A stretch of DNA of 23,894 nt from a virus. A model generated the notes under the pieces. That model worked only from the letters and a program-made list of their open reading frames with translations, had not been told where the DNA came from and searched no databases. Location of the stretch: the IMG/VR virus record IMGVR_UViG_3300037070_002977, positions 1-23,894 of that record; one strand, written 5' to 3'. Shown piece by piece: positions 1-7,717 of this stretch (position 1 is the stretch's first letter; every line of letters starts with the position of its first letter). A program made the position numbers and the translations under genes.

Positions 1-882
1 GGTCATTGCTCCCAATTTAATTAGTCGGCCCAAATAACCAGCCAAGAAGAAGCCGGTCATCGAGCCTGCGCCCGATCCAAACTGAGAAAGAAATGTATTC
101 GCCCTAGTTGGATCACCAGGGAAAGCGTCGTAGATCGCCTTTTCTGCTACGTCAGCTGCATGGGTTAGGGCGTTTTTTTCCCCAATCCCCATCATGGGAC
201 CCGTCCAGGGGTTCCCCGCTATGATGCCAATCGACTTGAGCATCTCTGGAGGTATCGTAGCAAGCCCAGATACTGCCCGATCAAATGCATCCCGAGCCGG
301 TGTGAATTTCGGCATTGGGTGATTGGGATCACCCGAGAGCTGAAGATCCGTTTCCTTTAGGCTAGCCGCAGCATCTGCTATCTTCTTTTGATGCTCCCGC
401 TCAGTGTACTGGTGGAGCATCTCCGTCGTCATGCCGCCAATCGGCTTGGCAATCTTGGCATTTGCGAATTGCAAATTCTGATTATAACGATCAGCATCCT
501 CCTGAGTTTTGAAGACTGGTGGCTTACCATCAACACCGGGCTGTAGAATCCCCTCTTTCCCTAAGACATCTAATGCCGCAGCCCTGTTGGCTGTAACCTC
601 AGCCTTCGATTCCTCAGGCGTCATGTTCCCAAAATCAAAAGGACTTTGGAGTGGATAGGTGACAGGCTTGTCAGGCTCTAGCCGCCGACCAAATTGAGAG
701 GGCAGGGGAATGGGCTCTCGCGCTTTCGGTAGCGCTACGCCGAGATCGCCCTTTAGAGGCCTTCCAAACTCGGAAGGTTTCGGTATTGGGGCAATGAGAT
801 CTATGTACGGATTGTCCTTCAACACCTCTCTAAGAAAGGCGTCGGTGGGATCTACTTTTGGCAGAGGGAAAGAAGACGCCAT
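1..882 (-). CDS. Large virion/internal protein, N-terminal part (cut by window edge)
   Basis: An open frame starts with ATG at 882, three bases after the stop of the preceding gene, and runs without a stop to base 1, giving at least 294 residues; the C-terminal part lies outside the window. The start reads MASSFPLPKVDPTDAFLREV. A short peptide is duplicated near residues 32-40 and 58-66 (PIPKPSEFGRPL, then PIPLPSQFGRRL). Residues 125-180 look helical and charged, and a Gly/Ala-rich hydrophobic stretch (around GAGSMTGFFLAGYLGRLIKL) sits at the truncated edge. I recognise no catalytic motif, and no lytic transglycosylase signature is visible in this part. Position, last in a block that resembles the T7 gene 13-16 order, suggests a giant internal/ejection protein of the gp16 type or a large polyvalent phage protein. 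That role is inference only. Confidence 0.6.
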   Translation of the reverse strand, partial: MASSFPLPKVDPTDAFLREVLKDNPYIDLIAPIPKPSEFGRPLKGDLGVALPKAREPIPLPSQFGRRLEPDKPVTYPLQSPFDFGNMTPEESKAEVTANRAAALDVLGKEGILQPGVDGKPPVFKTQEDADRYNQNLQFANAKIAKPIGGMTTEMLHQYTEREHQKKIADAAASLKETDLQLSGDPNHPMPKFTPARDAFDRAVSGLATIPPEMLKSIGIIAGNPWTGPMMGIGEKNALTHAADVAEKAIYDAFPGDPTRANTFLSQFGSGAGSMTGFFLAGYLGRLIKLGAMT

Positions 883-885
883 TTT

Positions 886-2208
886 CTAAGGCCAAACGTT
901 GAAGCCGCCGTCTTCAGTCTTGAAGATGACCGTGCTTAAACCAAGCTGTTTGGCCATTTGCGGCACATAGATGCGTGGATCAGCCCCATGCGGAATAACA
1001 AGAGCATTCTCCCTTGATGTTCCTGCCCCTGCCTTTGGCTGCTCAGCTGCGGCTGCTGAATCGGCCGCAGCAGGAGCTGTGGCTGAATCGACAGTAACTT
1101 CTCCAGGCGCAGCTGTTCCAGCTCTAAGGTCTCCCTTCGCAGCAGCTGACGTTCCACCGCTTGCATCTTCACTCTGTCCAAGCAACGCTTTCCGTGTTTG
1201 TAAAATAGTGTCTAAAGCAGCTTCAGCCGCCTTACGCCGATCAAATGGTTCAGCAGAGTAACTATCGGCTGCTGCCTTTTCCATCCTGTCAACTTCAACA
1301 AGAATATCGTGATTAATACTAGCTTGCTCTTCCCTGGTCATGTAACCAGCATCATTCATGCTTCTCATTAGTTCTTTAAATTTTTCAGCACCAACTGCGT
1401 TCTCTAATTCAATCCCAGGTTTAGCGAGAGCATCCAGCCTATCTTGACGTTCTTTGGCGTCAGCATAAGCCAGCATCTGACGTTCATCACTAGCTGCTGT
1501 GCGTAGATCGCCAACCTTATCGCGATTACGCTGATACGCACGATCCTCCTTATGTTCCTGCTCTTGCCGCGCTTCCCTTTGATCCGCACGTTTGCGATCC
1601 ACACGCGCCCTATTGCTCGCCTGCGCCCCCGCGAAACCTTTGCCGAAAGCCATGCTCGCAGGCTGTCTCGGGTCAGCATAGGCTAGCCCAGTTGCAGCAT
1701 CGGCAGCGAAATTAGACACTCCTTCCGGAAGCATGTTGCCCAGCCAGCCACGATCCGCAGGTTCACCATCAGCAGTGCCGGTAGTGCTGCCCGCAGTAAG
1801 CGCCTGCAAGGCGCTGTCGATTGTAGAGGTGTCGTTGCCACCACCAGTTAAAGCGTCCGTAAGGGTCTGGCTGGTAGCCGGCTGCTGAGCGGCTGCATCA
1901 AACCCCTGCTGTATGCGATCCCCATAAGGATCACTCGCGTTACTGCTGCCGATGTTCGCTTCCGATCCAGCAGGAGATCCCTGCGGAACAGCAACAACCT
2001 GATTAGCCGCCTGTCCCGGCACGTCCACTGCCATTATTGGCGCAGGAGCTACGTTAGACGCGCCAGCATTTTGACCAGCTATCACTTGCCCAGGAACTGT
2101 AGTGCCGGCAGGGCCTCTTAATACCGATTGCAACCACTGCATATAAGGATCGGCATTATACTGCTGCATCTGAGCATATGCAGCAGAGTCTTGAGGTGAG
2201 AGCGCCAT
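886..2208 (-). CDS. Ala/Gln-rich coiled-coil phage structural protein
   Basis: The frame encodes 440 residues from ATG 2208, which follows the stop of the upstream gene by one base. Residues 1-150 are rich in Ala, Gln, Gly, Ser and Thr and look mostly disordered. Residues about 196-265 are densely charged (Arg, Glu, Asp, Gln, Lys) and predicted by eye to form a long coiled coil; residues 270-345 look like further helices. Residues 345-395 are an Ala/Gly/Ser linker. The last 45 residues look like a small folded cap (SRENALVIPHGADPRIYVPQ, ending GGFNVWP), a type of C-terminal motif seen in phage structural proteins. It sits between Pro/Gly-rich proteins and a possible giant protein, where T7 has gene 15. 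Its role in DNA ejection or as an internal virion protein is inferred from position alone. Confidence 0.75.
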   Translation of the reverse strand: MALSPQDSAAYAQMQQYNADPYMQWLQSVLRGPAGTTVPGQVIAGQNAGASNVAPAPIMAVDVPGQAANQVVAVPQGSPAGSEANIGSSNASDPYGDRIQQGFDAAAQQPATSQTLTDALTGGGNDTSTIDSALQALTAGSTTGTADGEPADRGWLGNMLPEGVSNFAADAATGLAYADPRQPASMAFGKGFAGAQASNRARVDRKRADQREARQEQEHKEDRAYQRNRDKVGDLRTAASDERQMLAYADAKERQDRLDALAKPGIELENAVGAEKFKELMRSMNDAGYMTREEQASINHDILVEVDRMEKAAADSYSAEPFDRRKAAEAALDTILQTRKALLGQSEDASGGTSAAAKGDLRAGTAAPGEVTVDSATAPAAADSAAAAEQPKAGAGTSRENALVIPHGADPRIYVPQMAKQLGLSTVIFKTEDGGFNVWP

Positions 2209-2209
2209 C

Positions 2210-2797
2210 TTATTTCTTACCCTTATCCTTCGGCGGAGGCTTAACTAGGGTATTCAGAACAGCATTCGGGTCCCACCAATTGTAATCTCTGGAATGGATC
2301 TTCCCCGCCGCATCGATGTTGGAGATCACCATTGGTGTATGAAGGCCATACGAATCGATTTGCCCCTGAGTGAAGAGGTGCCGAAACGGAGACGTGATGA
2401 TCGGGTTTGGCCCGCTCAACATCGCATTGTTAGCAGGATTGATGCTGGGGGGCGGACCATTCGGATCTCTTGGAGGAGCGGGCGGCGGCTTGGTTGGATC
2501 GCGCGGCCTCCCATCAGGGGGCGGTTTGGGTTTGGGTTTAGGAGGCGTCCCGGCTACATTATCTATCCCTGGAATATAGAGCGATGGCCGAGCATTCGGA
2601 TCGTTAGCGGGCCTGATATCCTGGGCACCATAATTGTTCCCGTAATAGGACTGCGCCGAAGCAATATCCGGCAGTGTTCCACCAGTTTGCATAATATGCA
2701 TCAGAGCGCTTAACTGGGTAGAGTTAGCGCCACGATTGTACCAGTCTATAAGTACCTGTTGGTGTGGCCCAGGAGGAATTGGATATTCTGGCTGCAT
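2210..2797 (-). CDS. Proline-rich phage protein
   Basis: The frame encodes 195 residues from ATG 2797, with AGGG a few bases upstream. The N-terminal 65 residues (MQPEYPIPPGPHQQVLIDWY and onward) look partly folded. Residues about 84-120 form a polyproline segment with repeated KPKPKPPP, RDPTKPPPAPP and RDPNGPPP units, likely an extended polyproline spacer. The last 75 residues (NPIITSPFRHLFTQGQIDSY and following) look like a second folded part ending in a Lys-rich tail (PPPKDKGKK). I recognise no family. It ends one base before the next gene starts, so it is cotranscribed with the neighbouring internal-virion-type genes. A virion linker or ejection role is inference only. Confidence 0.7.
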   Translation of the reverse strand: MQPEYPIPPGPHQQVLIDWYNRGANSTQLSALMHIMQTGGTLPDIASAQSYYGNNYGAQDIRPANDPNARPSLYIPGIDNVAGTPPKPKPKPPPDGRPRDPTKPPPAPPRDPNGPPPSINPANNAMLSGPNPIITSPFRHLFTQGQIDSYGLHTPMVISNIDAAGKIHSRDYNWWDPNAVLNTLVKPPPKDKGKK

Positions 2798-2809
2798 TGT
2801 CTTGCCCTA

Positions 2810-3604
2810 TCAGAGCCGATATTGCGGCCCGCCGCCACCGCCACTTCCGCCCAACATTCTTAGAAGTTGCTGAAGCGCGCCTTGCGGATTGCTCATCAAC
2901 ATGGATTGCCAGTTCATGCCTGCGGGGCTGCTGAGCAGTGATTGCAGATTACCCATCGGCGAGTCCCCAACGACACCACCCCACTGCTCACCGGAATTAA
3001 ACTGCTCACCGGGATTAAGAGGAGGTCTCACCCCACCAGGGTAATGTGGTGCCGCCCCAGGATTAAGACCGGGCTTAGTTTCATCAAAGATCCAAGGCGG
3101 CGCACCTCCCGTCCATGCTGCATCGTTCTTCCGAGCGGCCCAATCGTTGTTGCCCATCGGCATGTTGCCGCCGCCACCCGGCGGGGTGCCATCACGACGG
3201 GGCGGTATAGGCATGCCACCTGGACCGCCCGGAAGAGGACCGCCGCTGTTATTCCATATCGGTCCACCACCCGGAAAGGGCAGGGTGCTATCACGACGAG
3301 GAGGCATACCTGGAGCGCCTGGGGGTCTTCCAGGACCACTGGGAGGCATTCTCGGCACAATTCCGATAGGGCTTGGCCTGCTTCTCTCGATAGGGCTGAC
3401 ACCATACGGAGGCGGAGACCGATAGCCAGGAGGGCCACCCGGTGTGGGGAGCGTAGAATCTCGGCGGCGTTGCGGATCTGGAGTCGGTAGCGTCGAATCT
3501 CGACGCTGGCCTACCATAGGCATGGCCGACCCAGCCCCTGCCATACGCCCCTGCGTCCAATAGCCGGGATTGCTCCCACCAGAATTGCTTAAATAACCAG
3601 CCAT
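2810..3604 (-). CDS. Pro/Gly-rich phage protein with RRDSTLP repeats
   Basis: I place the start at ATG 3604 because GGAGGG stands seven bases upstream; an upstream in-frame extension to 3688 would overlap the preceding gene. The product has 264 residues and begins MAGYLSNSGGSNPGYWTQGR. Residues 34-142 are Pro/Gly/Arg-rich and contain four spaced copies of a short motif: RRDSTLPTP, RRDSTLPTP, RRDSTLPFP and a decayed RRDGTPP. Residues 195-215 carry NPGEQ/NSGEQ-like elements, and the C-terminus is a short helix (QGALQQLLRMLG) followed by poly-Gly. It looks largely disordered with small folded ends. No enzyme motif is visible. It lies between the Met-Cys protein and a second proline-rich protein, so a structural or ejection-associated role is likely but unproven. 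Confidence 0.72.
   Translation of the reverse strand: MAGYLSNSGGSNPGYWTQGRMAGAGSAMPMVGQRRDSTLPTPDPQRRRDSTLPTPGGPPGYRSPPPYGVSPIERSRPSPIGIVPRMPPSGPGRPPGAPGMPPRRDSTLPFPGGGPIWNNSGGPLPGGPGGMPIPPRRDGTPPGGGGNMPMGNNDWAARKNDAAWTGGAPPWIFDETKPGLNPGAAPHYPGGVRPPLNPGEQFNSGEQWGGVVGDSPMGNLQSLLSSPAGMNWQSMLMSNPQGALQQLLRMLGGSGGGGGPQYRL
3179..3505 (-). repeat. Coding segment with four RRDSTLP-type peptide motifs
   Basis: Four copies of an Arg-Arg-Asp-Ser/Gly-Thr-(Leu)-Pro unit occur in the Pro/Gly-rich protein. The first two are 13 residues apart and the others 56 and 33 residues further on. Three copies share RRDSTLP plus Thr or Phe and Pro; the fourth is shortened to RRDGTPP. Codon choice differs between copies, so the peptide appears conserved more than the DNA. 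Confidence 0.75.
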
Positions 3605-3650
3605 TTTGCGACCCTCCGAAAGGGGTGTAAGTGATGTTAAAGGTTCCATC

Positions 3651-4445
3651 TCAACCGCCCCTGAAAGCTGAGCCACCCAATGAGCCAAGCATCGCAGCTA
3701 ACCAATTATTGGGCTGACTGACGGTTTGCGTCTGGGCAGTCGGCGTCGAGCCCATCAGGCCCCCGAAGATATCCCACTGCCGGAACGGCCACTCGCGTGC
3801 GTTCAGGAATTCTTGATAGTAGGCGTCTGCTTTCTGCTGCGCATTTTGTTGTTGCTGATCACCTACGCCAAGCAGCGAAAGCGCGCGATTGAGGGCCGCT
3901 TGATCCTCCAGCTGGGTATTTTGATCAAATCGACCAAGATCGGCAGCGCGCATGCCCATGCCGGTCTGATAGGCGTTCGAATAGGCTCTCGATGTAAGAT
4001 CACCGATCTGCTGATTTTCCATCTGCATCTGACCGGTCTCAGCTACACCGTGACGCGCATCCCCATAGGCACCCGCGCTTGTCGCCGCATCTCCGATGTC
4101 ATTGCGCTGGATCTGGCCCGCCTGCTGCATGTCTCTGATGGAAGGCTGAAGAGCATTTTGCAGATACGGATCCATGTAGTCTTTGATCTTGCCGAGCTGA
4201 CCATTCTCATCGACAAGCCGCTCGTTAGAAAGCTCAAGCGGTGAATTGGCGTATTTTTTTACGGCTCCGAAGCCAGCCCGCTGATCAGGCGTGAAGCCAG
4301 CGACCCGCTTTGATGCATCGTAGCCAGGATAGGTCTGGTTCATAATGTCCAGACCAAGCCCAAGCGCACGGTTCTTTGCCGCCAACAGGACCGGGTCATC
4401 GATCTTGTTGGTCTGCTTCGTTTTGTTATCGCCGCCAATGCACAT
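3651..4445 (-). CDS. Met-Cys internal-virion-like protein (T7 gp14 position)
   Basis: The frame encodes 264 residues from ATG 4445. It begins MCIGGDNKTKQTNK, and Met-Cys at the start is also seen in T7 gp14 and relatives (recalled, not aligned). The body is Gln/Ala-rich and helical: residues 100-200 hold many Q, A, D and M (for example QMQMENQQIGDLTSRAYSNA), suited to coiled coils. The C-terminal part (AREWPFRQWDIFGGLMGSTP) resembles the common phage pattern of a Gln-rich helix followed by P-x-x-Q-x-D/L and a Gly-rich tail. It follows a GNAT-type gene directly, as T7 gene 14 follows gene 13. I infer an internal or ejection protein that acts with the DNA-delivery complex in the host envelope. 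It could also be an unrelated tail-associated protein; no similarity beyond motif style was tested. Confidence 0.65.
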   Translation of the reverse strand: MCIGGDNKTKQTNKIDDPVLLAAKNRALGLGLDIMNQTYPGYDASKRVAGFTPDQRAGFGAVKKYANSPLELSNERLVDENGQLGKIKDYMDPYLQNALQPSIRDMQQAGQIQRNDIGDAATSAGAYGDARHGVAETGQMQMENQQIGDLTSRAYSNAYQTGMGMRAADLGRFDQNTQLEDQAALNRALSLLGVGDQQQQNAQQKADAYYQEFLNAREWPFRQWDIFGGLMGSTPTAQTQTVSQPNNWLAAMLGSLGGSAFRGG

Positions 4446-4470
4446 ATTCAGCGACCCCTATTTCAGAAGA

Positions 4471-4899
4471 TCAGCGAAGCCGCACCGTATATCCAACTGG
4501 GGTGTAGCCTACTATTTCGCCTATCCTGCCACGCTGCTTGGCGCGTTCCGGATTATTCACGCGAATAAGGAGTGGAAGCTCCAGTCTCTCGGCTTCCAGC
4601 GTGGCGGCTTGCATTAGTTGGATACCAACTCGCCCACCACGATATTCGGGAAGAACGAAAAAGTAGGCGTCAACAAGGACATGGTGGTCCGAATAGCGCA
4701 GCTCACTATCCTCTATTCCGAGCAAGCCGACAAGAGTGTTATCCTCTTCGGCCACAAACATATCTAGTTGTTCCACCAGATTGGTCAGGTCAGCTAACGC
4801 CTTGGGCCTGTTAGGTGGCGCAACTCCATTCTCGGCGTGGAAATGCTCCAGCAATTCGGAGAGTGCAGGGATATCTTCTTTTTGCGCTAGCCGGATCAT
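4471..4899 (-). CDS. GNAT-fold acetyltransferase-like protein (T7 gp13 position)
   Basis: I choose ATG 4899, whose ATGA overlaps the stop of the preceding gene and gives the usual GNAT start (MIRLAQKEDIPALSELLEHF); ATG 4905 or TTG 4923 are possible longer starts. The 142 residues match GNAT length. Beta strands at about 46-62 (MFVAEEDNTLVGLLGI) and 74-83 lead into the acetyl-CoA loop EYRGGRVGIQLM at 85-96. The loop reads RGGRVG, with Arg where the classical R-x-x-G-x-G has its first Gly. The C-terminus (IGEIVGYTPVGYTVRLR) fits the last strands. Two readings compete: an enzyme that acetylates an amino group, or a structural relative of T7 internal virion protein gp13, which as I recall has a GNAT-like fold. 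Its place after the nozzle and fibre genes and before the Met-Cys protein favours the second. Confidence 0.85.
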   Translation of the reverse strand: MIRLAQKEDIPALSELLEHFHAENGVAPPNRPKALADLTNLVEQLDMFVAEEDNTLVGLLGIEDSELRYSDHHVLVDAYFFVLPEYRGGRVGIQLMQAATLEAERLELPLLIRVNNPERAKQRGRIGEIVGYTPVGYTVRLR

Positions 4900-5708
4900 G
4901 GCCATGGCAGGATGCGATACCAAAATATGAAAGAGAAAGCAGTAGAAACAGCTGATCCTGTAGTGCTGATAATAAACAGAACATCATTGTTAACAGGGTC
5001 AGACTCGATCTGCCCAGCACCTATCAAACTACTGGTTCCAGTTCCTACGGCATCTCTTGGATTAGCAAAATCTGAAGGCACCGGAATCGACAATCGAAGT
5101 TTTTGGGTGTTTTTGCCGGATTGTGGGGTTAGATTAAATCGACCGAACACCCCAACCAATGGGCCGATGTTGACATACATCGATTCTAATGGGGTTACTG
5201 CATTCACAAACTCGACAATGACCGCTGTAGGCGTATAAAGCCCCATCTTAAAATCAATCAGATCGGCTGCGGGCGCACCTGTGATGCGGATCAACTTGTC
5301 GGCAGCGAACGTAAGAGCGTTGATCGTCTGAAGGTTGGGCTCTACGGATATCGTGTTGCCAGCGATATCAATCCCAGCTCCTTCAGCCAGATCAATCGAG
5401 ATCGTGTTGCCATCAACCGCAATCCCAGTGCCCGCCTCTAGATCCAGCGATATATTCCCTTCCCCATCGTCATCGCTATCAACCTTGATCCCACTTCCTG
5501 AGTTAAGGAATCTGAACTCCTTCTTTTTGTCAGACCAGAACAGAGGTTTGTCGGCATTCGGATCCACCAGCGTTGTCGGCAGATCCCCCACGCTGCCCTC
5601 ATGCGATGCCAGCTCCACTTCGTTCAGAGCAGCCTCTATGCGCGCGATACGGGTTTCCGGATCAAGGCCAATTTTCGCACCAAATTGGCCTAGCGCTAAC
5701 CGCCTCAT
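4896..5708 (-). CDS. Tail fibre-like protein with beta repeats
   Basis: The frame encodes 270 residues; its ATG at 5708 overlaps the nozzle stop as ATGA. Residues 1-35 look like a helical attachment segment (MRRLALGQFGAKIGLDPETR). Residues about 70-125 contain three related beta units (GSGIKVDSDDD.., GTGIAVDGNTISIDL, GAGIDIAGNTISVEP), a pattern common in trimeric phage fibre shafts. The rest is beta-rich with a pattern seen in C-terminal fibre heads: MYVNIGPLVGVFGRF, then LRLSIPVPSDF, and an aromatic end (FSFIFWYRILPWP). It probably sits on the tail and contacts the host surface or supports another fibre. The short overlap with the nozzle gene supports cotranslation. The target receptor cannot be read from sequence. 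Confidence 0.75.
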   Translation of the reverse strand: MRRLALGQFGAKIGLDPETRIARIEAALNEVELASHEGSVGDLPTTLVDPNADKPLFWSDKKKEFRFLNSGSGIKVDSDDDGEGNISLDLEAGTGIAVDGNTISIDLAEGAGIDIAGNTISVEPNLQTINALTFAADKLIRITGAPAADLIDFKMGLYTPTAVIVEFVNAVTPLESMYVNIGPLVGVFGRFNLTPQSGKNTQKLRLSIPVPSDFANPRDAVGTGTSSLIGAGQIESDPVNNDVLFIISTTGSAVSTAFSFIFWYRILPWP

Positions 5709-7711
5709 CGGCGCGATCCAGCTTCTTGCGTCTCAGCAATCGGAACCCCCATGCGCCAATAGCCATCCAGCACATTCTGAGTAAGCTCATACCCGATATA
5801 ACGCCCTCGCACGCGGATGTCTTTCATCCCAGTTACAGGCGTCAGCGTAAAACTCTCGCTGTCAGCATTCACCGTCTTTAAACTCTCCCTGAATTGCGAA
5901 TTATTATTAATAAACTCTGGCTGCATCATAGGGCGATCCTGCGTAAATACACGTCCAGTGATGTCGCCAACTTGCCACTCAAAATCCGGCGAGAACCCAA
6001 AGATATCTAGATTTTTTTCAGCGCCATCGATCCGATAGAGACCAGATTTTAACGTAGTTATGAGCGGTTTTGCCGATGGAGTATCGTTTGGTCCACCAGC
6101 ATTAACTCCCACCTCGTGTTGGTAAATGAACCCATCATTGGATCCAAGAAGAATGCCCTTATTGACGCTGAAGGCAGCACTGGTGCGCGGCAATTCACCA
6201 GCTCCCCAATACCAACTGTCAATATTGACGAATACGTAATGCGTCGGCTCACTCGCCCCAGGAGACGGGGGTTCTTCCTCATATAGCCCACCGTCCGAAG
6301 GACCCGGTGTTCCACGATCCTTCGTATTTTCAGCGTTACCTAAGGCCGCCGTCCACCACACTTCACGCTCTGCCGCATTATACCAACAAGTCGTCTTTCT
6401 GCGGTTCAATGGCGTCATATTCCCATAGAACCAAGCATGGATATCATCACTGTTAGGAATGCCCTGCACAGAGCCATTGAAGATGTGAAAGCCATTGGTG
6501 CCAGCCCAAAATGCCGCCCCTTCTGCCATGCAAAAGGCACCCGGCCCAACCAGACCGCAATTCGTGCCAGCCATTCGTGACGAATAGACAAATTGCCCGC
6601 CAGTGAATTGAAATACATAGAGTGATGTATCCGACCATACGAGCGAAACGCCACCTCCCAGCGAACCTCCAGCAATCAATACATTACCTTTCGCCAGTCT
6701 CCGTTCGTTAGCCTTGCTCGTCAAACCAGGGGTCCAGTTCTGGGGATTATCCTGATCTGGCCAGGACACCACCATGTTTTTACGCAAAGCAAAGATGAAT
6801 CTCTCTTCTGTAACAAACACATAGATTACGTCGGTGGGGACGGGTGTTCTGTTAGACATAATGTCAGGGGGAGGGTCAGGAGGAGTAGCAGTAGGGGGAG
6901 GAGGATCAGTGAGATCCACTGGTATCGCTACCGCCCTGACATTATCTTCCCGATTCCACCAATAAATCGTTCCGCCTTGATATGCGGCAATTAGCTTAGT
7001 GCCGTAATTATCCAGCGACCAATAACGGGGCGTGATCTCACCCTCAACATCGCGTGCAGTGCCATAAAAATTATGACCATCGGGACCACCCTTCCCGTAA
7101 GGCCCGACGCCATATCCTTCTGTTTCAACCGCACCCGCTGTTCCAGTTCTCACTTCGTATCGTAAAGTGACCGTTGGTCCGCCGACATGTGGTTGCGTAG
7201 ATCCGGCTGGCTGATCGACAGTAATGCGATAGGCGTTAATGCCGAGAACATCGAAGATTTTATATGAACCATTGATGACTGGATTTGGCGCTCCGAGAAT
7301 TGGATCTGCTCCGCTGATAATCACGGTATCATTAACAAAAGCGCCATGGCTGAGATGACTAACTGTAACTACATCATCCCCTTCTATCGTTGTGAAGGGA
7401 TCCTCCACAGGGTTCGTTGTATCTGTGCGGATCGGCGTAATATTTTGTGGTGCATTTGATTCCTTAGAGATCTGTGAGATGTAAAGACGCACATCGGTGC
7501 CAACCGCATACACCTCTAATCCAGAAGCCACACGCCACACATGCGAACCACGAGGAATGCCCTCAAGTTTTTGAGGGAATAGCTTTATCCAGCCACCGAT
7601 TTTCTCGGCATGCCCGCCAACCCAACGAATGTGATTAGCCTCCACATAACGCCCTACAGAGGCAGCAAGGCTATCCGTCTTGACAACACCGGGAGGGAAT
7701 TGGATCTCCAT
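5705..7711 (-). CDS. Tail nozzle / DNA-stabilisation protein (P22 gp10-like)
   Basis: The frame encodes 668 residues from ATG 7711, six bases after the fibre stop. The N-terminus (MEIQFPPGVVKTDSLAASVG, then RYVEANHIRWVGGHAEKIGG) has the form typical of podovirus proteins related to P22 gp10: a P-P-G-V opening, an N-x-I/V-R-W/F strand and a KIGGW turn. Most of the chain is beta-rich and Trp-rich, as in beta-propeller tail nozzles such as T7 gp12 and P22 gp10. A proline-rich loop lies near residues 270-295 (DPPPPTATPPDPPPD). The protein would close the portal channel after DNA packaging and extend the tail. Its position after the adaptor and a fibre gene fits that role. The family call rests on motif recognition, not on a search. 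Confidence 0.82.
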   Translation of the reverse strand: MEIQFPPGVVKTDSLAASVGRYVEANHIRWVGGHAEKIGGWIKLFPQKLEGIPRGSHVWRVASGLEVYAVGTDVRLYISQISKESNAPQNITPIRTDTTNPVEDPFTTIEGDDVVTVSHLSHGAFVNDTVIISGADPILGAPNPVINGSYKIFDVLGINAYRITVDQPAGSTQPHVGGPTVTLRYEVRTGTAGAVETEGYGVGPYGKGGPDGHNFYGTARDVEGEITPRYWSLDNYGTKLIAAYQGGTIYWWNREDNVRAVAIPVDLTDPPPPTATPPDPPPDIMSNRTPVPTDVIYVFVTEERFIFALRKNMVVSWPDQDNPQNWTPGLTSKANERRLAKGNVLIAGGSLGGGVSLVWSDTSLYVFQFTGGQFVYSSRMAGTNCGLVGPGAFCMAEGAAFWAGTNGFHIFNGSVQGIPNSDDIHAWFYGNMTPLNRRKTTCWYNAAEREVWWTAALGNAENTKDRGTPGPSDGGLYEEEPPSPGASEPTHYVFVNIDSWYWGAGELPRTSAAFSVNKGILLGSNDGFIYQHEVGVNAGGPNDTPSAKPLITTLKSGLYRIDGAEKNLDIFGFSPDFEWQVGDITGRVFTQDRPMMQPEFINNNSQFRESLKTVNADSESFTLTPVTGMKDIRVRGRYIGYELTQNVLDGYWRMGVPIAETQEAGSRR

Positions 7712-7717
7712 CTGGTG

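Noticed and set aside
4900-4923. TTG 4923 as the start of the GNAT-type gene
   Set aside because: ATG 4899 overlaps the preceding stop as ATGA and gives the standard GNAT start. No better ribosome-binding site supports the longer form, though ATG 4905 cannot be excluded.
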